The position numbers and the translations under genes were made by a program. From Coriaria nepalensis (Eukaryota > Streptophyta > Magnoliopsida > Cucurbitales > Coriariaceae), in NCBI GenBank assembly GCA_027186245.1, contig CP114499.1, forward strand, positions 501,001 through 565,000: 64,000 bases of DNA, read 5' to 3'. Positions 24,532-41,700 of the stretch are shown one piece after another (positions within the stretch are counted from its first letter, which is position 1; each line of letters opens with the position of its first letter). A model generated the notes under the pieces. That model had not been told where the DNA came from. It did not search any database and saw nothing but the letters and a program-made list of their open reading frames with translations.

Positions 24532-25245
24532 ATTGTGGCGATATTCGATCGACCCGCTAAAGAAAAAGGGAATAATGTACGTTCATGAGCAAAGAGCAAA
24601 TTGCAAACTGCTTATCTTCTCTCCAATAATTATCTTTGCGTTTGTGATTGTGATTGGTTCACAACTTCACATCATTGCGAAATAGCGGTGGGACCCATAC
24701 TTAGTGCCTTGGACTGATCAAATTTGAATTCAAGTTCATTTGGACGTAGCTATACACAGCGATTCCTGTAGTGGCACATGAAAATGAAAACACCAACTTA
24801 TTAGAGAAAAATCACTGGGTAGATCTCGTCTTATATTAAAAACCGTGGACCAACTTACTAAAAATCAATTATTTACGTGGTTGGTCTGAAAGAGTGAAAA
24901 AGTGGTAGAGCGAGTGGAATCAAGTCCGATAGATATGAAAGGCATGAAATAAATAAGGTTATCACATGGGACCTCCTATCTTGTCCATTTCACATTTGTA
25001 TACACAATCTCTAGAGGGAAGAACGCAACACGTAGGCCTTATAGAAACTTGCACAAGTGCTCAAGCTCCCAACATCCCAAAGTAAACAAATGCAAAGGTC
25101 ACACCATGTTTTTTTGCAGACACTACTCATTTGAGATAAATGAAATTTACAAGGGCTCCCTTAAACTAGGGAGGACAGGAAAAAAGATTCAACGAAAAGG
25201 CGAGGATAACAAGAAATATTACATGTTGGGTTGCATTTTTTGTGT
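24532..25245. other. SDR promoter and LRR-RLK 3' flank
   Basis: No gene is seen. Both neighbours are on the minus strand, so this holds the SDR promoter and the 3' UTR of the receptor kinase is below 25246 only briefly. Confidence 0.4.
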
Positions 25246-28200
25246 TCAAGAATGATCCGAATAAGACTCGTAAAACTCACTCGGGCAAGGTGACATCACC
25301 TCTTGCTCTATCATCTGCAACACTTCATTCATCATCGGTCGATAGTCCGGGTTTGCATCGGTGCACCTTCCTGCTATTTCGAGAATCGCTTCTACGCTTT
25401 CGGGATCAACATCTCTACATCTCTTGTCTACTACTTCTACCAATAATTGCTTTTCTCTCAATAATGTGTTCATCTAACAAGAATGGATCCAAATATAATA
25501 TTCTAAAGAAAGATGAAAAAGAAAAAACCTTACTGAACAAATATAAGGACTTGCTTTTAATTCACTCACCCAACCAACTACATTCAAGCCTCTGTCCACA
25601 AAAGCCGGATCAGTCGGTCTCTTCCCAGTTACTAACTCAAGTAAGAGAACTCCAAAGCTATAAACATCGGACTTCTCAGTTGCTCTCCCACTTTGCAGGT
25701 ATTCTATTTAGAAACAAAAGCATACCAAAACATCAAATTAATGCAGAATTCAACAACTAGGAGTAAATAAAAAACATGTCAAATCTTGTCATGTAATAGT
25801 AATAATGTAACGAAAAGATATGCCGACCTGGTGCCAAATAACCAAAAGTGCCGGCGACAACAGTTGTGACGTGGGAATCCTCGTCAACAAGAAGCTTGGC
25901 TAGACCGAAATCCGATACTCTGGGCTCCAAAGTTTCGTCAAGAAGAATGTTGCTTGATTTTATATCTCGATGAATAATCTTAGGACAGCAATCATGATGC
26001 AAATAGGCCAATCCTCGAGCCGAACCAAGAGCAATCCTTAAGCGTGCACCCCAAGTCAATGCTTGCATCTCCAATCCACGTTCTACTTAAAGTAATTATA
26101 AATAGTATATAAATAAAGACAACAAGAAAAATGAAACATTATTTCTCAGGCTTTTGGATCATATAATATCAGCTAGATAACATTCATATTTCAGATGGGA
26201 GGAAGTAAAATATTAGTACTTCTCATACCGTGCAACAAATCATCCAAGCTGCCCATTGCAAGAAAGTTGTAAATAAGAAGCTTTGAAGTGGGAAGCTTGC
26301 AATAGCCTCTAAGGTACACTAAATTAATATGTTTGATGCTTCCCAAAATCTCCAACTCCCTTTCGAAAACTTGATCCGAACCTTCCTTACTCCTATCAAT
26401 CCTTTTAACCGCAAAAGTTCCACAATCATTCATGACCATCCGATAAACCGTACCAAACCCACCCGAACCAACAACATCCTCCTCATCCAACGCCTCCAAC
26501 TTTTCAATAATTTCACTTGATGGGTATGGAAGATCACCATGAAAAGTAATAAGCTTTGTGCCTGTTTGAAACAGGCTATGAAGTTAGTACTTAAATACTT
26601 TTATAAGAAAAGAGATTTATAAAAAGATGAAAAGAGAATTATGAAGTGTACTGGATTCTTGAGCAACTTGCTTCTTCACTTCAGTGTATTTCTTGGCTGC
26701 TCTTTCCTTTTTCGAAAGTAAACGCATGGAAAGGATTGTGAGAAGAATGAAAAGAGCAAATCCCATGGTCGACATAGCTCCGATAAAAAAGCCTTTGACA
26801 TAGTGTGAGGAGCGTTTAGCAGGGGCTGTTTAAAGAATATTGTTCCATGTGAGTAAAGAAGTAAGGACTTATGTCTCTTTTTTTTTCTTTCCATATATAT
26901 ATATATATGCTTACCTAAAGATTGTTCACTTTCGGCATGAGGCAGAATGGCAGGGAATCCCATTGAGGTACGGCAAGGCTTGTTTACTTGCCGGCCACAA
27001 AGATCCAAATTGCCCATGAACCTAAAAACAAGGGCAAAGATTTCAATGATTTTGAAGAGAGAAGAAACTTGAATGTAAATGAAATTTAGAGTTGTGGATG
27101 GAGCTACTCACGAGTTGTTTCTGAAAGTGCTTAGAATGCCAACGTCTGGGATTTCCCCAGAGAAAAAATTGGCTGACAAGTTCCTAAGACAAGTAACAAA
27201 AATAGAATGATCATTTTACTTATTAATGTTAGAACTTGACACTTTAAATCAGATTAGTCCCACATAGCTTTACACTTCAAATCAACTTACAGAGAACGCA
27301 ATTTGGTAAGGCTGCCAATGGATGAAGGTATAGCACCCTTCAACGAATTGCTCGATAAATCGCTACATTTTTTTACAGGAAAAAAAATCAGTAATAAAAC
27401 CTAGAAGAGCTTTGAAAATTAAATGAAAAAATGAAAGAGATATTACAGAATGGTAAGATAAGAAAGGTTTCCAATAGCAGATGGGATTCCACCTTGAAGA
27501 TAATTAGCCCTCAAGTACCTAAAAATAAATTATTTATCTCTTGCTTAGCAATTACAAGAACAAAAAAAGGTAAAACCGCAATTCGAATTACTTGAACAAG
27601 GTCATAATGAATTTGAGATGAAATTTAAGATCAAATGATGAAAGGAGTTGAAGAAATTTTTCACGTACAAGGCTCTAAGCTCAATGCAATTTGCCAGTTC
27701 ATTAGGAATAGATCCATGCAAACCATTCTGGTGAAGTGCCCTACAGTTGACATAAGCTACATAGATTAAGAAAAACAAAAAGCTTGGACCATTTTGGAAA
27801 ATAAATTAAAAAGAAGTATAGTTCTTATGAGCTTACAGTCTCTGTAATCTACTCAGTTTACCAATGCTTGGAGATATAACTCCGCCAAGCTGCATATATG
27901 GTAAATTACTGTAAAAAAACAAAAACAAAACCCAAAATTCAGAATCATAAAATAAATATAAGTGCAAAAAAAAAAAAAAAAAAAAAAAAAACCCAAACTT
28001 GAAATAAAAGAGAACGAATCGATTGTGAGATGCTTACATAGAGCTAACTCTTTGGTCTAGGGGATGGCAAGAGATTCCAGTCCATTTGCAAGGAGATTCA
28101 TCAGTGTATTTCCAGTCACTGAGAACATTCTTACTGTCATTTAAACTACTCTTGATTTCTAACAATGTCAGACCTGTAAATGCAACACTTCATTAGAATC

Positions 28201-28381
28201 CCTCATAAACATATAAAAATTTCAACTTTTTTTAAGGACCTTATTGAAAAACAAAAAGTTAATGGAAAAAGTAAGGGTTTAGACCGTCTAGAGTGAGAGA
28301 AAGAGAAAAAGGGATCATCATCAAAAGGACTGCTGCTGCCGTTAAAATCACAAGAAAAACTAGAGAAGGAAGAAGACCCAT
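25246..28381 (-). CDS. LRR receptor-like serine/threonine kinase, At5g62710 type
   Basis: Thirteen exons, read 5' to 3': 28381..28285, 28173..28038, 27908..27837, 27740..27669, 27518..27447, 27362..27291, 27183..27112, 27021..26915, 26825..26652, 26561..26229, 26082..25828, 25703..25570 and 25473..25246. They total 607 aa in frame. There is a signal peptide (about 1-30), an LRRNT with [11 protein letters not shown], five 72-nt exons each giving one 24-residue LRR, and a TM helix at about 243-267. The kinase has its Gly loop at 323-328 (GSGGFG), K344, HRD 440-442 and DFG 460-462, so it is an active RD kinase. NLPYMQLGG and YTEVKKQ closely match Arabidopsis At5g62710 (LRR XIII, FEI relatives). 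The ligand is unknown. Confidence 0.93.
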
Positions 28382-29019
28382 TTTCTAATTCTTTTTTCTT
28401 CCTTGCCAAACGTATCTCCTTCTTCTTCAAGGGCGGAGCTTTCTTACTGCAATGGCAGTGACTGTATAGTGAGAGAGAACCCAGCTCAGCTAGTTAGAGA
28501 AAGAGAGAAAAAGAGAGAGAGAACCAGCAGGATGATGAATACTTCAACAGAGGTGGAGTAAAATGGGAGATTTTGATGATTATGGAAGAGACCCTTGTTT
28601 TTTGAAAATATTATTATAAATTTGAAAAACTCCGAATAGTGGGAAGAGAGGGACAGTGGCCACAGAGAGGGGACAGGCTTTTGGTAAGCGGGAGTATAGA
28701 AAGTTGTGCGAAAATCCAAAACACAGAAGAGAAGTAGCCGTTTTCCATTTGGACTCCAAACGCAAAATTCAAAAGGGGTCAACTTCTTTGAGGACCCTTT
28801 CTCGCTTGTCCAGAATAACTAATCAGTTGATGGGCTGTTACAGATTCAATTTGGGCCGGACGGACCAACTTCATTCAAAAGGGGTCATCATCAGTAGTGA
28901 AGCTAATATCTGAACTTGGAAAGACAGGTTCAAAGGTATTGATATTGGAAAGTAAAAAATATGTTCATGGAACAAAACATCACGGCTTACTATGAATGAA
29001 TGGGAAGAAAGATAAAAAA
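28382..29019. other. Promoter and leader of the LRR-RLK gene
   Basis: GA/CT-rich leader sequence lies at 28480-28525. No additional gene is visible. The overlapping ORFs at 28486-28913 are not protein-like. Confidence 0.45.
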
Positions 29020-30010
29020 GATCAAAGGATCTTAGCATGACTTTCAAACTTACTATTAACCATTTTGATAAATGTTTTGAGGGTATGACAAGTGTCCGAT
29101 TTGGTTTGCATTAAAACCATCCGAATAGACTTAGTGAAGTCGTCTATAATTGTGAGGAAATATCTAGCTTAATTGTGATTTAGAGTTTGATATGGACCTC
29201 ATACATCTGCATGGACAGGTTCAAAAGGTGAGGTGGAAGAGGATGTGCTATTTGGGAAAAGGTTTATGGCTTGCTTGGCTAATGGACATATGTCACAATA
29301 GATAACATTTTGTTGTTGTATGAGGGAATGAAGTTTAGATATGTGTTTTAATTTTGATTGAGATGCATGACCAAACCTACTACGACACATACTTTGAATG
29401 AAATTGTACAAAATTTGACAAAGGAGAGACAAAGTGATAATAGAGGCCAAAGTGCTTTCTACCTATCCCCGTTGCATTTTCAGTACATTGGCCCTAAAAT
29501 ATGCAAAAGAATGGATAAAATGTTATGAATGAGTGATTGATTTTCAGATTTGAATTGAGACACTGACAATAAGTTGTAGTGAAATTGAGGGACACATAGG
29601 GCATTGGAAATGGTTAAGTTTGGAGACAATTGAACTGAACCTATGTGAGTGGCTTGGGCTTCTAAACCATTTGACAATGTTAATGGACGATGATGGATTA
29701 GAGGGACTTGGAATAGAAGATATCAATGCATTAAAATTGCATGTCATATGGCATGTTGCTCCACTGTCTATTATCCAGACAACAGATGCATCAAAACTAA
29801 GGAAAAAAACATTCAATACCTACTAAATTAGACATTGAAGGTGAAATAGATTTCACTGTATTGGCAACTGCATCATGTCCTAGCAGTTTTAGTAGCAATG
29901 TTGCTTGAATTCTGGACTTTGGTGTTTGAATTCTTAGGCTTGTGCATTTTATGTCCCACTGGATACACAACCAATTTATAACATGTATATTCTTGATGGT
30001 TTGAGACACG
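29020..30010 (-). mobile_element. Ty1/copia retrotransposon relic (protease to start of integrase)
   Basis: Minus-strand translation in shifting frames gives, in order, the aspartic protease motif WIIDSGATCHM (about 29787-29755), the typical NALCVPQFHYNLLSVSQ stretch, the integrase zinc finger region (RFGHASQSKL, CDICPLAKQ), then PVHADV followed by a stop where the family normally has Trp, then FLTIIDDFTK of the catalytic core. No reverse transcriptase or LTRs are recognisable nearby. It is broken by several frameshifts and at least one nonsense change, so it is a dead fragment lying between two intact genes. Confidence 0.88.
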
Positions 30011-30836
30011 ACATTAACTTTAGGATAATTATTAACGTTAAGTAAATAATAATAAAAATCAAATTAAGAAAAACATAAGATATTTAACTCCTAAGAACAT
30101 GTCAAAACATACTCTTATATATTCAATATAAAAGTTATAACATAAACTAGAAAGTATAAACTTTTATTTCGATATCAATCTACGCACTTCAGATATTATA
30201 TCAAACTTCATCATAAATATGAATATCATTTTTATATATCATTTTATATTACATGACAATGACGTTTGTGATTATGATAAGATTTAATATATCACGTTAT
30301 AATATACATTATACAGTCAAGATTTTTTCCTTTTTCTTATCAACTTTGAATGACAAGTCGCTACTTCCATTCAAAACTAGATTCATTAGATTCTCAATGT
30401 TAGATAACTTCGTATTATTAGTAAATGAGCTAATGTTATCTAATATTAAGAATCGTAATACTTCATCTTCCTCACATACAAGCTCCTAAAAATTTATAAT
30501 CACATGAACGTGCAAGTAATAACATGTAGAAATTATATTTAAAAAAAAAAGAAGAATTTATGAAATTTAAAATTAATATTTTTAATATCATATTAAATTA
30601 TTAATTTAACTCAAAAAATTAAAATTCGATTGTATTATAATCAATTAAGTCCTGCTATTAGGAGGTCGGAAAAAATAAAGTATGGTATAATGATGAGCAT
30701 GTTGGATTTAACAATACCATTAATGGTATAAGATAAAACAATCAAAATTCTTACATAGAATTACAATTCTATATGTTCTTAGAAGCAAGTTTGAAGACAT
30801 TCAAGATAAGAAACGAATGGACCGTTTTAAGATCCC

Positions 30837-30867
<31 letters not shown>

Positions 30868-32799
30868 AGAACCAAAACAAAAGATCTATCTTGTTATTTT
30901 TCATGACCAAACGCACTTCTTGTAGGACCAAACTTTATACATACATATAATATAATATATATATATATATATATAGTAGTAGTAGTTGGAAACCTAACAT
31001 TCTTACATTTTTGTTAGATATATATATGTATATTTGCTTTCTTACCCATTTACCCATTTACCCATTTACCCACTGCCACATGAGAAGTTTTGAGACAACT
31101 TCACCTTTCTCATCTAATTTCCAATTATTTGAAATTTAACCCCTATAGAAAAAATTACAACATAAAAAAAGACAAAGAGTCATCTTCTAGAAATTTGTCC
31201 TACTTTCTCTAAATATGTAGTCCCCGATTCACACTAATTCACAGCTTTGACTCCACTAATCACGAGGTGGACAAAATAAGACCATGAAATTTGTTCCAAA
31301 GTTAAAATGAATACATATCCTGTCGTTGAAACACAAGAAAATGGTTAAAAACCAATCCAACCTTCTTAGTGTATAGAGTTAGACCAACCACCGATCTAAA
31401 AGCCTCTTACCAAACAAAAGAAAAATTATATAGTAAAATAAGAACAGAAATGGCTCAAAAGACATACGACTCGGTTTGGCAGTTCAACCTCAAATCAAAC
31501 GACAAGAAACCATGATTTCACAAACAAAAAATCAACATCATGTCATATGGGTCCAAGTTCAAATCTGACTTTTCTCATTTCTACGTAACAATCCATGTTT
31601 TGTTAAGTTGAGGGGTCCACTTAGCTCGCCGTTTTCAGATTTCAATTTGAGTCCAAACCTAAGTATTATGAAATTTTGAAGATTTTAAACAAATAGGTTG
31701 TATTGATTTAAATTTAATCTTATATCAAAGTTTTTTAATTTCAAAATAATTAAAGCAAATCTAAGTTTATGAGTAAATAAGACACATTGCTAAGGTTTTT
31801 TTTTATATACAATTTATGAATTTAGAGATAGGGATGGAAATATCAATATTAATTTAGATTGAAATTAATAATAATAAATATCAACTAATAATTAAAATAA
31901 TTAAAAAGAGAAAATAGAAGCCACACTTGTTTCTTCTCCTTTCTTCTTTTTTTTTTTTTTTTTTCTTTCCTTTTTCTCATTTGTTATTATTTTCTTCTTT
32001 TTTAATATTAAATATTAAATAATAAAAATAAAATAAAATAAAAAATTTTATTATTAGACTCGATACCGTTATTATATCGATAGTACCGGTGATTCTAGTC
32101 TCAGTATTAGTACTACGAATTCAGACAAGATCTTTGCTTGTCCAAAAATTTAGACAAACTTTTGGACATAATAGATATTAGTAGAACTAGCTGCGCAGGA
32201 GACGAAGTGAGACTAAACTGGATAATCTTTTACATATTTGATCATATTTGGAGGTAAAAGTGGAATATTTTAAAAGTTGGTGGAGCAGCTCTAGTTCCGC
32301 CGCCGCCGCCACCGCCACTGAATATCAAACTGTGAGATTTAATCAGCCCGACATGTTAAAAAGAGGCACCGAAAACTTAACCAATCACATGCTTACACTA
32401 AGTAATGAATATCATCAACATCGAGCATTGGCGGTTCTACAGTATACAGTATTGTGGCAGTAGTAGTGGAGTTTTAGCTACTTGTACTTCTTTCTTGTTT
32501 TAAATATTGTAATAATTCAGATAGTGGATTGAACTCAATCTTTTTAAAATTGTTAATTAATTTATGATCCTCAAAGAATGATTTAACTTTTTTTCTTTCC
32601 CTTTTATTTAAATATTTTTATATTCAGTAAAAAATTTAAAATTAATTGATAATAAAAATAATTTTTACATATTAATCGAGTTTATTTAAAAATTTTCAAT
32701 TTTTAATTAATATATTTATAAAAAATTAATTAATTTTAATTATATATAAAAATTAATATAATTAATATCAAGTGAACAGAAAACAGATGGGCTGGCTGG
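30011..32799. other. Intergenic, AT-rich
   Basis: Contains poly-T at about 30837-30862, (TA)n at 30955-30974, a TTACCCAT repeat at about 31043-31071, and another T-rich run near 31945-31965. A GCC-repeat ORF at 32248-32463 is low-complexity and unsupported. I see no credible gene. Confidence 0.55.
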
Positions 32800-32866
32800 C
32801 TCTCTCTCTCTCTCTTCCTTCGTATTCAGACAAAAGAAGCATAGAATTAAGAGAGAGAGAGAGAGA
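32800..32866. repeat. Inverted (CT)8/(GA)8 pair in the NPF2 promoter
   Basis: A CT tract at 32800-32815 and a GA tract at 32851-32866 face each other across a 35-base spacer, which could form a hairpin about 190 bases before the NPF2 start codon. Confidence 0.7.
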
Positions 32867-33055
32867 CGTGGACAGGTAAAAAGTAAAGAACTGGTTAAGG
32901 CAAAAGTAAATATAATTTGACAATTATAAACAAAATATAATAAATCATAAATCATAACTTCCTCATTGTTTCTCAGTTTCACACCTACTCTTTTATACTT
33001 ATTAATCTTCTTCTCTTTCAACAACTTACAGTCCAGAGAAAGAGATCAAGGTAGA

Positions 33056-35320
33056 ATGGACAACACAACAGAGAAATTAGCAATGGATCAGAAAAGTGAA
33101 GAAGAAGCTGCAGAGGGCACAGCAACAACAATGGAGAAAACAAACATTAATGGTGTTGAAGATCAGAGCAAAACAACAGAGATCCATTACAGTGGATGGA
33201 AAGCCATGCCTTTTATCATAGGTCAAAGAAACAACAACCCTCCTCTGCTTCTTCTTCTTCTTCTTCCTCCTCCTCCTCCTCTTCTAACTTTATGATAGTT
33301 TGTGAAACTGGGCAGGAAATGAAACATTTGAGAAGCTAGGGGCGATAGGGACATTATCAAACCTGTTGATCTATCTGACAACAGTGTTCAACATGAAGAG
33401 CATAACAGCAGCAACTATCATAAACGTCTTTAACGGGACGACCAATTTGGCCACTTTGGTTGGAGCTTTCCTTTGTGACACTTACTTTGGTCGCTATAAG
33501 ACCTTGGGTTTTGCAACATCTGCCTCCTTCATGGTAACAACATAACAAGACAACAACTATTTTAACACTTTTCTCTTTTAGCTAGATTTCTTATAGTAAT
33601 CTTCACAGAATCTAACCACAGTTCGAATAAAAAATCCGGTTTGAGCTTGTATTGAGTTTCACTTGTTTTCGCTTTTTGATGAAGGGGTTGCTGTTTATAC
33701 AACTAACATCAGCATTCAAGAACTTACACCCACCTCATTGTGGGGACGAGGGTCCTTGCAAGGGGCCTACAGCAGGGCAATTTGCATTCCTTCTAGTAGG
33801 TTTCGGCCTACTCATAATTGGAGCTGCTGGTGTTAGGCCATGTAACTTGGCATTTGGAGCTGATCAGTTCAATCCCAATACAGATTCTGGCAAAAGGGGC
33901 ATAAGAAGTTTCTTCAATTGGTACTTTTTCACTTACACTTTTGCGCAAATGGTATCCTTAACCCTCATCGTTTATGTCCAGTCCAATGTCAGCTGGGCTC
34001 TTGGTTTAGGCATCCCAGCAATTCTAATGCTTATAGCCGTCGCTCTCTTCTTTCTCGGTACGAAAATTTACGTAAAAATTCCAGCAAATGGTAGTCCCAT
34101 GACCAGTATAGTTCAGGTCATTGCTGCTTCTGTTAAGAAGAGAAAATTGAAGCTTCCTAAACAACCCTGCCTCTCCCTTTTTGATTATGTCCGGCCCGAA
34201 TCTACCAATGCCAAGCTTCCTTGTTCGGGACAGTTTCGGTAAGCTCACTTTCTTATGCTCTATATGTTATGAACAAAGGCGGATCCGCCTTGGTTATTTT
34301 TTGTGAAATGTACCCTTTAATTTTGTTGAAGTGAAATTATGTATCTAATATTCAATTTATTGCCCGCCCAAAAATATTTGGTAGTTAAGTTATTTTTATT
34401 CTGTTATGATCAGGTTTCTTGATAAAGCGGCGATTTTGACCCCAGGTGATAAGCTAAAACCAGACGGATCGGCTTTTGATCCATGGAAACTTTGCGGTAT
34501 TCAACAAGTGGAAGAAGTAAAATGTGTGCTGAGAGTGATCCCGATATGGACTTCTGGGGTTATTTATTTTGTTGCCATAGTGCAACAACAAACCTATGTA
34601 GTTTTCCAAGCCCTTCAATCGAATAGATATCTTGGAAATACCAACTTCAGGATCCCTGCTGCTTCTTACATTGTCATAATGATGTTGACAATGACCTTAT
34701 TTATTCCAATCTATGACCGGATCATCGTCCCGTTCCTTCAAAGAATTACCGGAAAAGAAGACGGAATCACAATTCTTCAGCGGGTGGGATGCGGTGTTTT
34801 CCTCGCCATACTAACCATGCTTGTTTCAGCCCTAGTCGAAAATAACAGAAGAACTATAGCTCTTACTAAACCAACACTCGGGATCGAGCCGAGGAGGGGC
34901 GGGATTTCTGCCATGTCGGGTTTATGGTTGATTCCACAGTTGACACTGGCGGGAATGGCGGAAGTGTTCGCAGCGGTTGGCATGCTCGAGTTTTATTACA
35001 AGCAATTCCCAGAGAATATGAGGAGTATCGGTGGGGCCCTCTTTTATTGTGCTATGGCGATTTCGAGCTATTTGAGTAGCTTTTTGATATCTGTAGTTCA
35101 TCAGACAACGAAAGGAGGAGGTGGATCAGTGGATTGGTTGCCGGAAGATCTTAACCATGGGAGGTTGGATCGGTTTTATTACATGATCGCGGGTCTAGAA
35201 GTTGTTAACTTCGGGTATTTTCTTCTCTGTGCAAAGTGGTATAAGTACAAAGGTGTTAGTAACAAGGAGCTTGAAGTTGATTTGGTAACAAAACAAACTG
35301 AGAACAAAACCAATGTCTGA
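33056..35320 (+). CDS. NPF2: NPF2-type transporter (NPF2.9/GTR clade)
   Basis: Four exons, 33056..33221, 33316..33533, 33685..34238 and 34414..35320, join in frame to 614 aa. The N-terminus is acidic and cytosolic, then [18 protein letters not shown] starts the first helix. [36 protein letters not shown] and [10 protein letters not shown] are clade signatures of NPF2.8-2.11, which includes NPF2.9/NRT1.9 (phloem nitrate) and NPF2.10/2.11 (glucosinolates). The proton-coupling motif is E58-T-F-E61-K62. Adjacency to a CPK10-type kinase and an At1g18900-type PPR gene favours NPF2.9 orthology. Intron 1 is only 94 bases and contains a CTT/CCT microsatellite. The gene converges with the CDPK gene. 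Confidence 0.93.
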
Positions 35321-35797
35321 CAGTAAAATATGGTTTATTTAGAGATTAATAGTTTGTATACATTTATATATATTATATATATATATCAAATAATGTTGTT
35401 TACTGGTCTTCTTCTTCTTCTTCTTCCTCGGTTCTCCAATTTACCCATATATGATCATCGGTTCTCCTATTTATCCATATATGACTCGAACCTGAGACTA
35501 TGTCCCAAGTGAGAATGTTTACACCGAGTTACCAACTAAAAATCTGACTTTAAAAATTCAAAAATTCAGATGCAAACTGAAACATTAACATCTAAAACTT
35601 GAACAAAAACTTTAACATTAAAAAAAGATTCATCAAATATCACATTCCCATCGCTAAACAACACTGGAATCATGTTTTTTTTTCCCCCTCCAAAGATATC
35701 AAGGAATAGTAAGAACAATAAATCAATCATCAAAAAGCCAAATCATATAAGAAAATATACAGGTGAAGACAGGCGGTGTTGTAAAATCCTCTTCCGA
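35321..35797. other. 3' UTRs of two convergent genes
   Basis: About 480 bases separate the NPF2 and CDPK stop codons. A TA-rich stretch and a CTT repeat (35406-35426) are the only features. Confidence 0.5.
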
Positions 35798-38729
<2,932 letters not shown>

Positions 38730-41700
38730 AGCTGTTGGGTCACAGTGGTGATGGCGGCGGATCCGACCGGTCTTCTTCTCCGGAGAACGGGAGTTGAGGC
38801 GGAGAGAGAGAGAGAGAACGCGGGGTCGGTTACGAAGAAAAAAAGGAGCGGATTTTGAAAAAACTTTTTTATATTTCTTTTTATTTATTTATTTATTCTT
38901 AAAAAAAATTATACTGTGGGCAGTGGGCTGGCTATGTTAATAAATTTTGAGTTTAATGAATTTACAGAAATGTCCTGTAGGACTATATAATATTATAACA
39001 TCTATATAACTACTTTGTTGATCCATTTTGAATGGCAATATCGGTATATGCTGTCCTCTTTCTTCTTAGTAGTTTTTTCTTGTTTTTGTTGGCCAAAATT
39101 TATCGTTAGTAGTTGGAGTAGAGGGAGGTTTTAATAAACAAGTATGATATATATATATATATATATTAAAATAATTTGATTATATATTTTTATAGCAAAA
39201 CAATTTAATTTATCTTTTTTATTTTTATAGCAAAATTTCAAATTTTTATGTTTTTTCCTTATTTATTTATTATTCATCCAATATATTAGATTTTGAATCC
39301 TAATTATCCGAGCGACATATCATGTTTGCAGCAAAACTGATTAGTTCAAATATCTAATTTAATTATTTTTTTTAAAGTAAGTATTCAATTTGATTCATTA
39401 AATATGATCAAATCGGATTCGAATTTTTTGTTTATCCCTAATTAAAAGACCATAAGAGTAAGAAAGATCATGTGGAAGTCTAAGATCTAATGAGGCATTT
39501 AGTATGGATGTTGTTTACCAAGGGACAAAAGTTATGTGGGTATATTTGACTAATCACTTAGTTAAGGATGCATGAAAAATAAAAAATAAAAATTAATTTT
39601 CATTTATTTTTTAGAGAAATAGATATAAAATTATTTTAAAAAATATTAACTAAAATAAATTAAATAAATATTTAATGAAATTGACATATCTATTATTTAA
39701 TTACTTTTTTTGCCTAACTTTTTCCATGCTACATTATTGAAACTTATCCAAACACCACATGACATAGTCAAATTTTTGCTTTATTTGTTTATAAATGACT
39801 TGATCAACCCCTTTGAATTAGTCCACCTCCCTATCTTGCACAAGAACAAGTCACTTTTTTTTTTCTTTTTTTTTTTTTAAATGTATACATATATACATCA
39901 TACACGAGAAGATCATACTATAAATTTATAAATATATGAATAGATGATACAACCAACAATTATTAATTTATTGCATTTATTACAATATATAGATATATTT
40001 ATTTATTTATTTATTTATTACAAAAAAAATTCAGATGAAAGATTATATGTAGGGAAGGGGGGTTGATGAATGTTGAAAGTAGGGCCAAAGGGATGAAATA
40101 AATAGAATTATAGTGGTAGTTAATTAGTCAAATTTAAAATGATTAGGCACATTTGTAATTATCATAATTACTCTTACAATAATTACTCTTACCATAATTA
40201 TTACTTTGACTAAAAGGAATAAGGCGTAGCCACACTTCCTTTTATCTACTTCAATTCTAAAATGGATTAAAAAAAAAAGATTAAATAAGAAACCTAGATA
40301 ATTAGGGATTTAATTGGTAATATATTTTAAATATAAAAATTAATATTTTCAATCGTTAACTATATTTAGTAATTATTATTATTATTATTATTTTTTTAAA
40401 TTTAATTTTTTTTAAGACTACAAAAATCAATATTAAAGAAGTATTTTTTATATTCATTATATAAAACATTTTTTTTTTTAAATTGAATATTAACAATCAG
40501 ACTCTAATTTCAAGTGAAGCCAAAAGCAACTCTGAACAAGTCAAACCCGATAGCTAAACTTGACTTTCTAGAAGGTTTATTGTCTCTACAACAACATCTT
40601 GACAAATTTTGCCAATAGAGTAAGAGTAAGAGTGGTGAGGAAAACTAGGCCACAATTTCCATGTCTTTTCTCTCGCATTCGTCGTGGTTTAATAATAATA
40701 ATAATAATATATAATTTTTTTTTTTAATAATTAGATAATTTTTACGTGCGTTGAGTGATGGAGTATAAATTCTAAAAAAAAATAGAATTATTTCATCATA
40801 TATGTTAATAATATTATCTTAAAAATAATATAATTTAATATTTAAATTATACTCTTAATTAGAGAATCACTCATACTTATCATTTGAACTATCACTTGGA
40901 AGCTAATTTATCCAACTTAGAGTAAACATGAAAATGATCGAAACCTTGACCTTATTATATGATATCACAAGTGAAACATAGTTCTTTTCTTTCAAAGTTT
41001 AAGGTATTTTTGTCTCAACTCTAATCATTAATAACTTGGTCTATAAGTTATTAAAAAAAAAAAAAAAAAAAACTCATGTCTAAATACTTTTCTTCATTTT
41101 TTCATAAGTGAATGAATACTTATGTTGATGAATATAAGAATTTTGAAAATAGATAACATGATAAAGAAATCTAATATGCTTAATACAAACATGATTTCAT
41201 CCCTTCAAAAAATTTGGACCATAAACAAAAGTTATAATGATGGAGAGGAGTCCTTAACAAGCTAGGTTAGGCTACTTTTATATCATGGCGTGCATGCTTC
41301 TACCAAAGGCAAAACCAAAGTGAAGAAACAAAAGAAAAAAAAAAAGGGGTATTCCTTTTGTTGGCATCGTCGTGATGTTTTTGTAAGAAACCCTCATGTC
41401 CCCCCTCCCCCCAAGAAAAGAAAGAGACTTCTGCAAGCCCTTTTAAAAGGCCAGCAGGCAGCAGCACTTCCTCTTCTAAATGGGCGGCTATGGTTGTTGG
41501 GCTGGGTTATTAGTCCTTATAAGGCTCAATTTAGAAGCTGCTGTTATATTGAAGAAGAGTCCGTCCACCTAAAACAGAGGCTCAAACCGAGCGACACGTG
41601 TATAGACAATCATTGGCTTCAGAGAAAACACGAGTAGTGTAGGGCTTTCCAGTGCTCCTCACTCTCATTCCCAATTTACTTGGAACCAAAATAAATAAAT

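Noticed and set aside
32248..32463. 71-codon ORF with Ser/Ala runs
   Set aside because: Depends on a short GCC repeat in AT-rich DNA, with no supporting promoter or homology.
41290..41637. 115-codon ORF upstream of the PPR pseudogene
   Set aside because: Starts with poly-Lys from an A-run and shows no recognisable domain. It may be old promoter or leader sequence.
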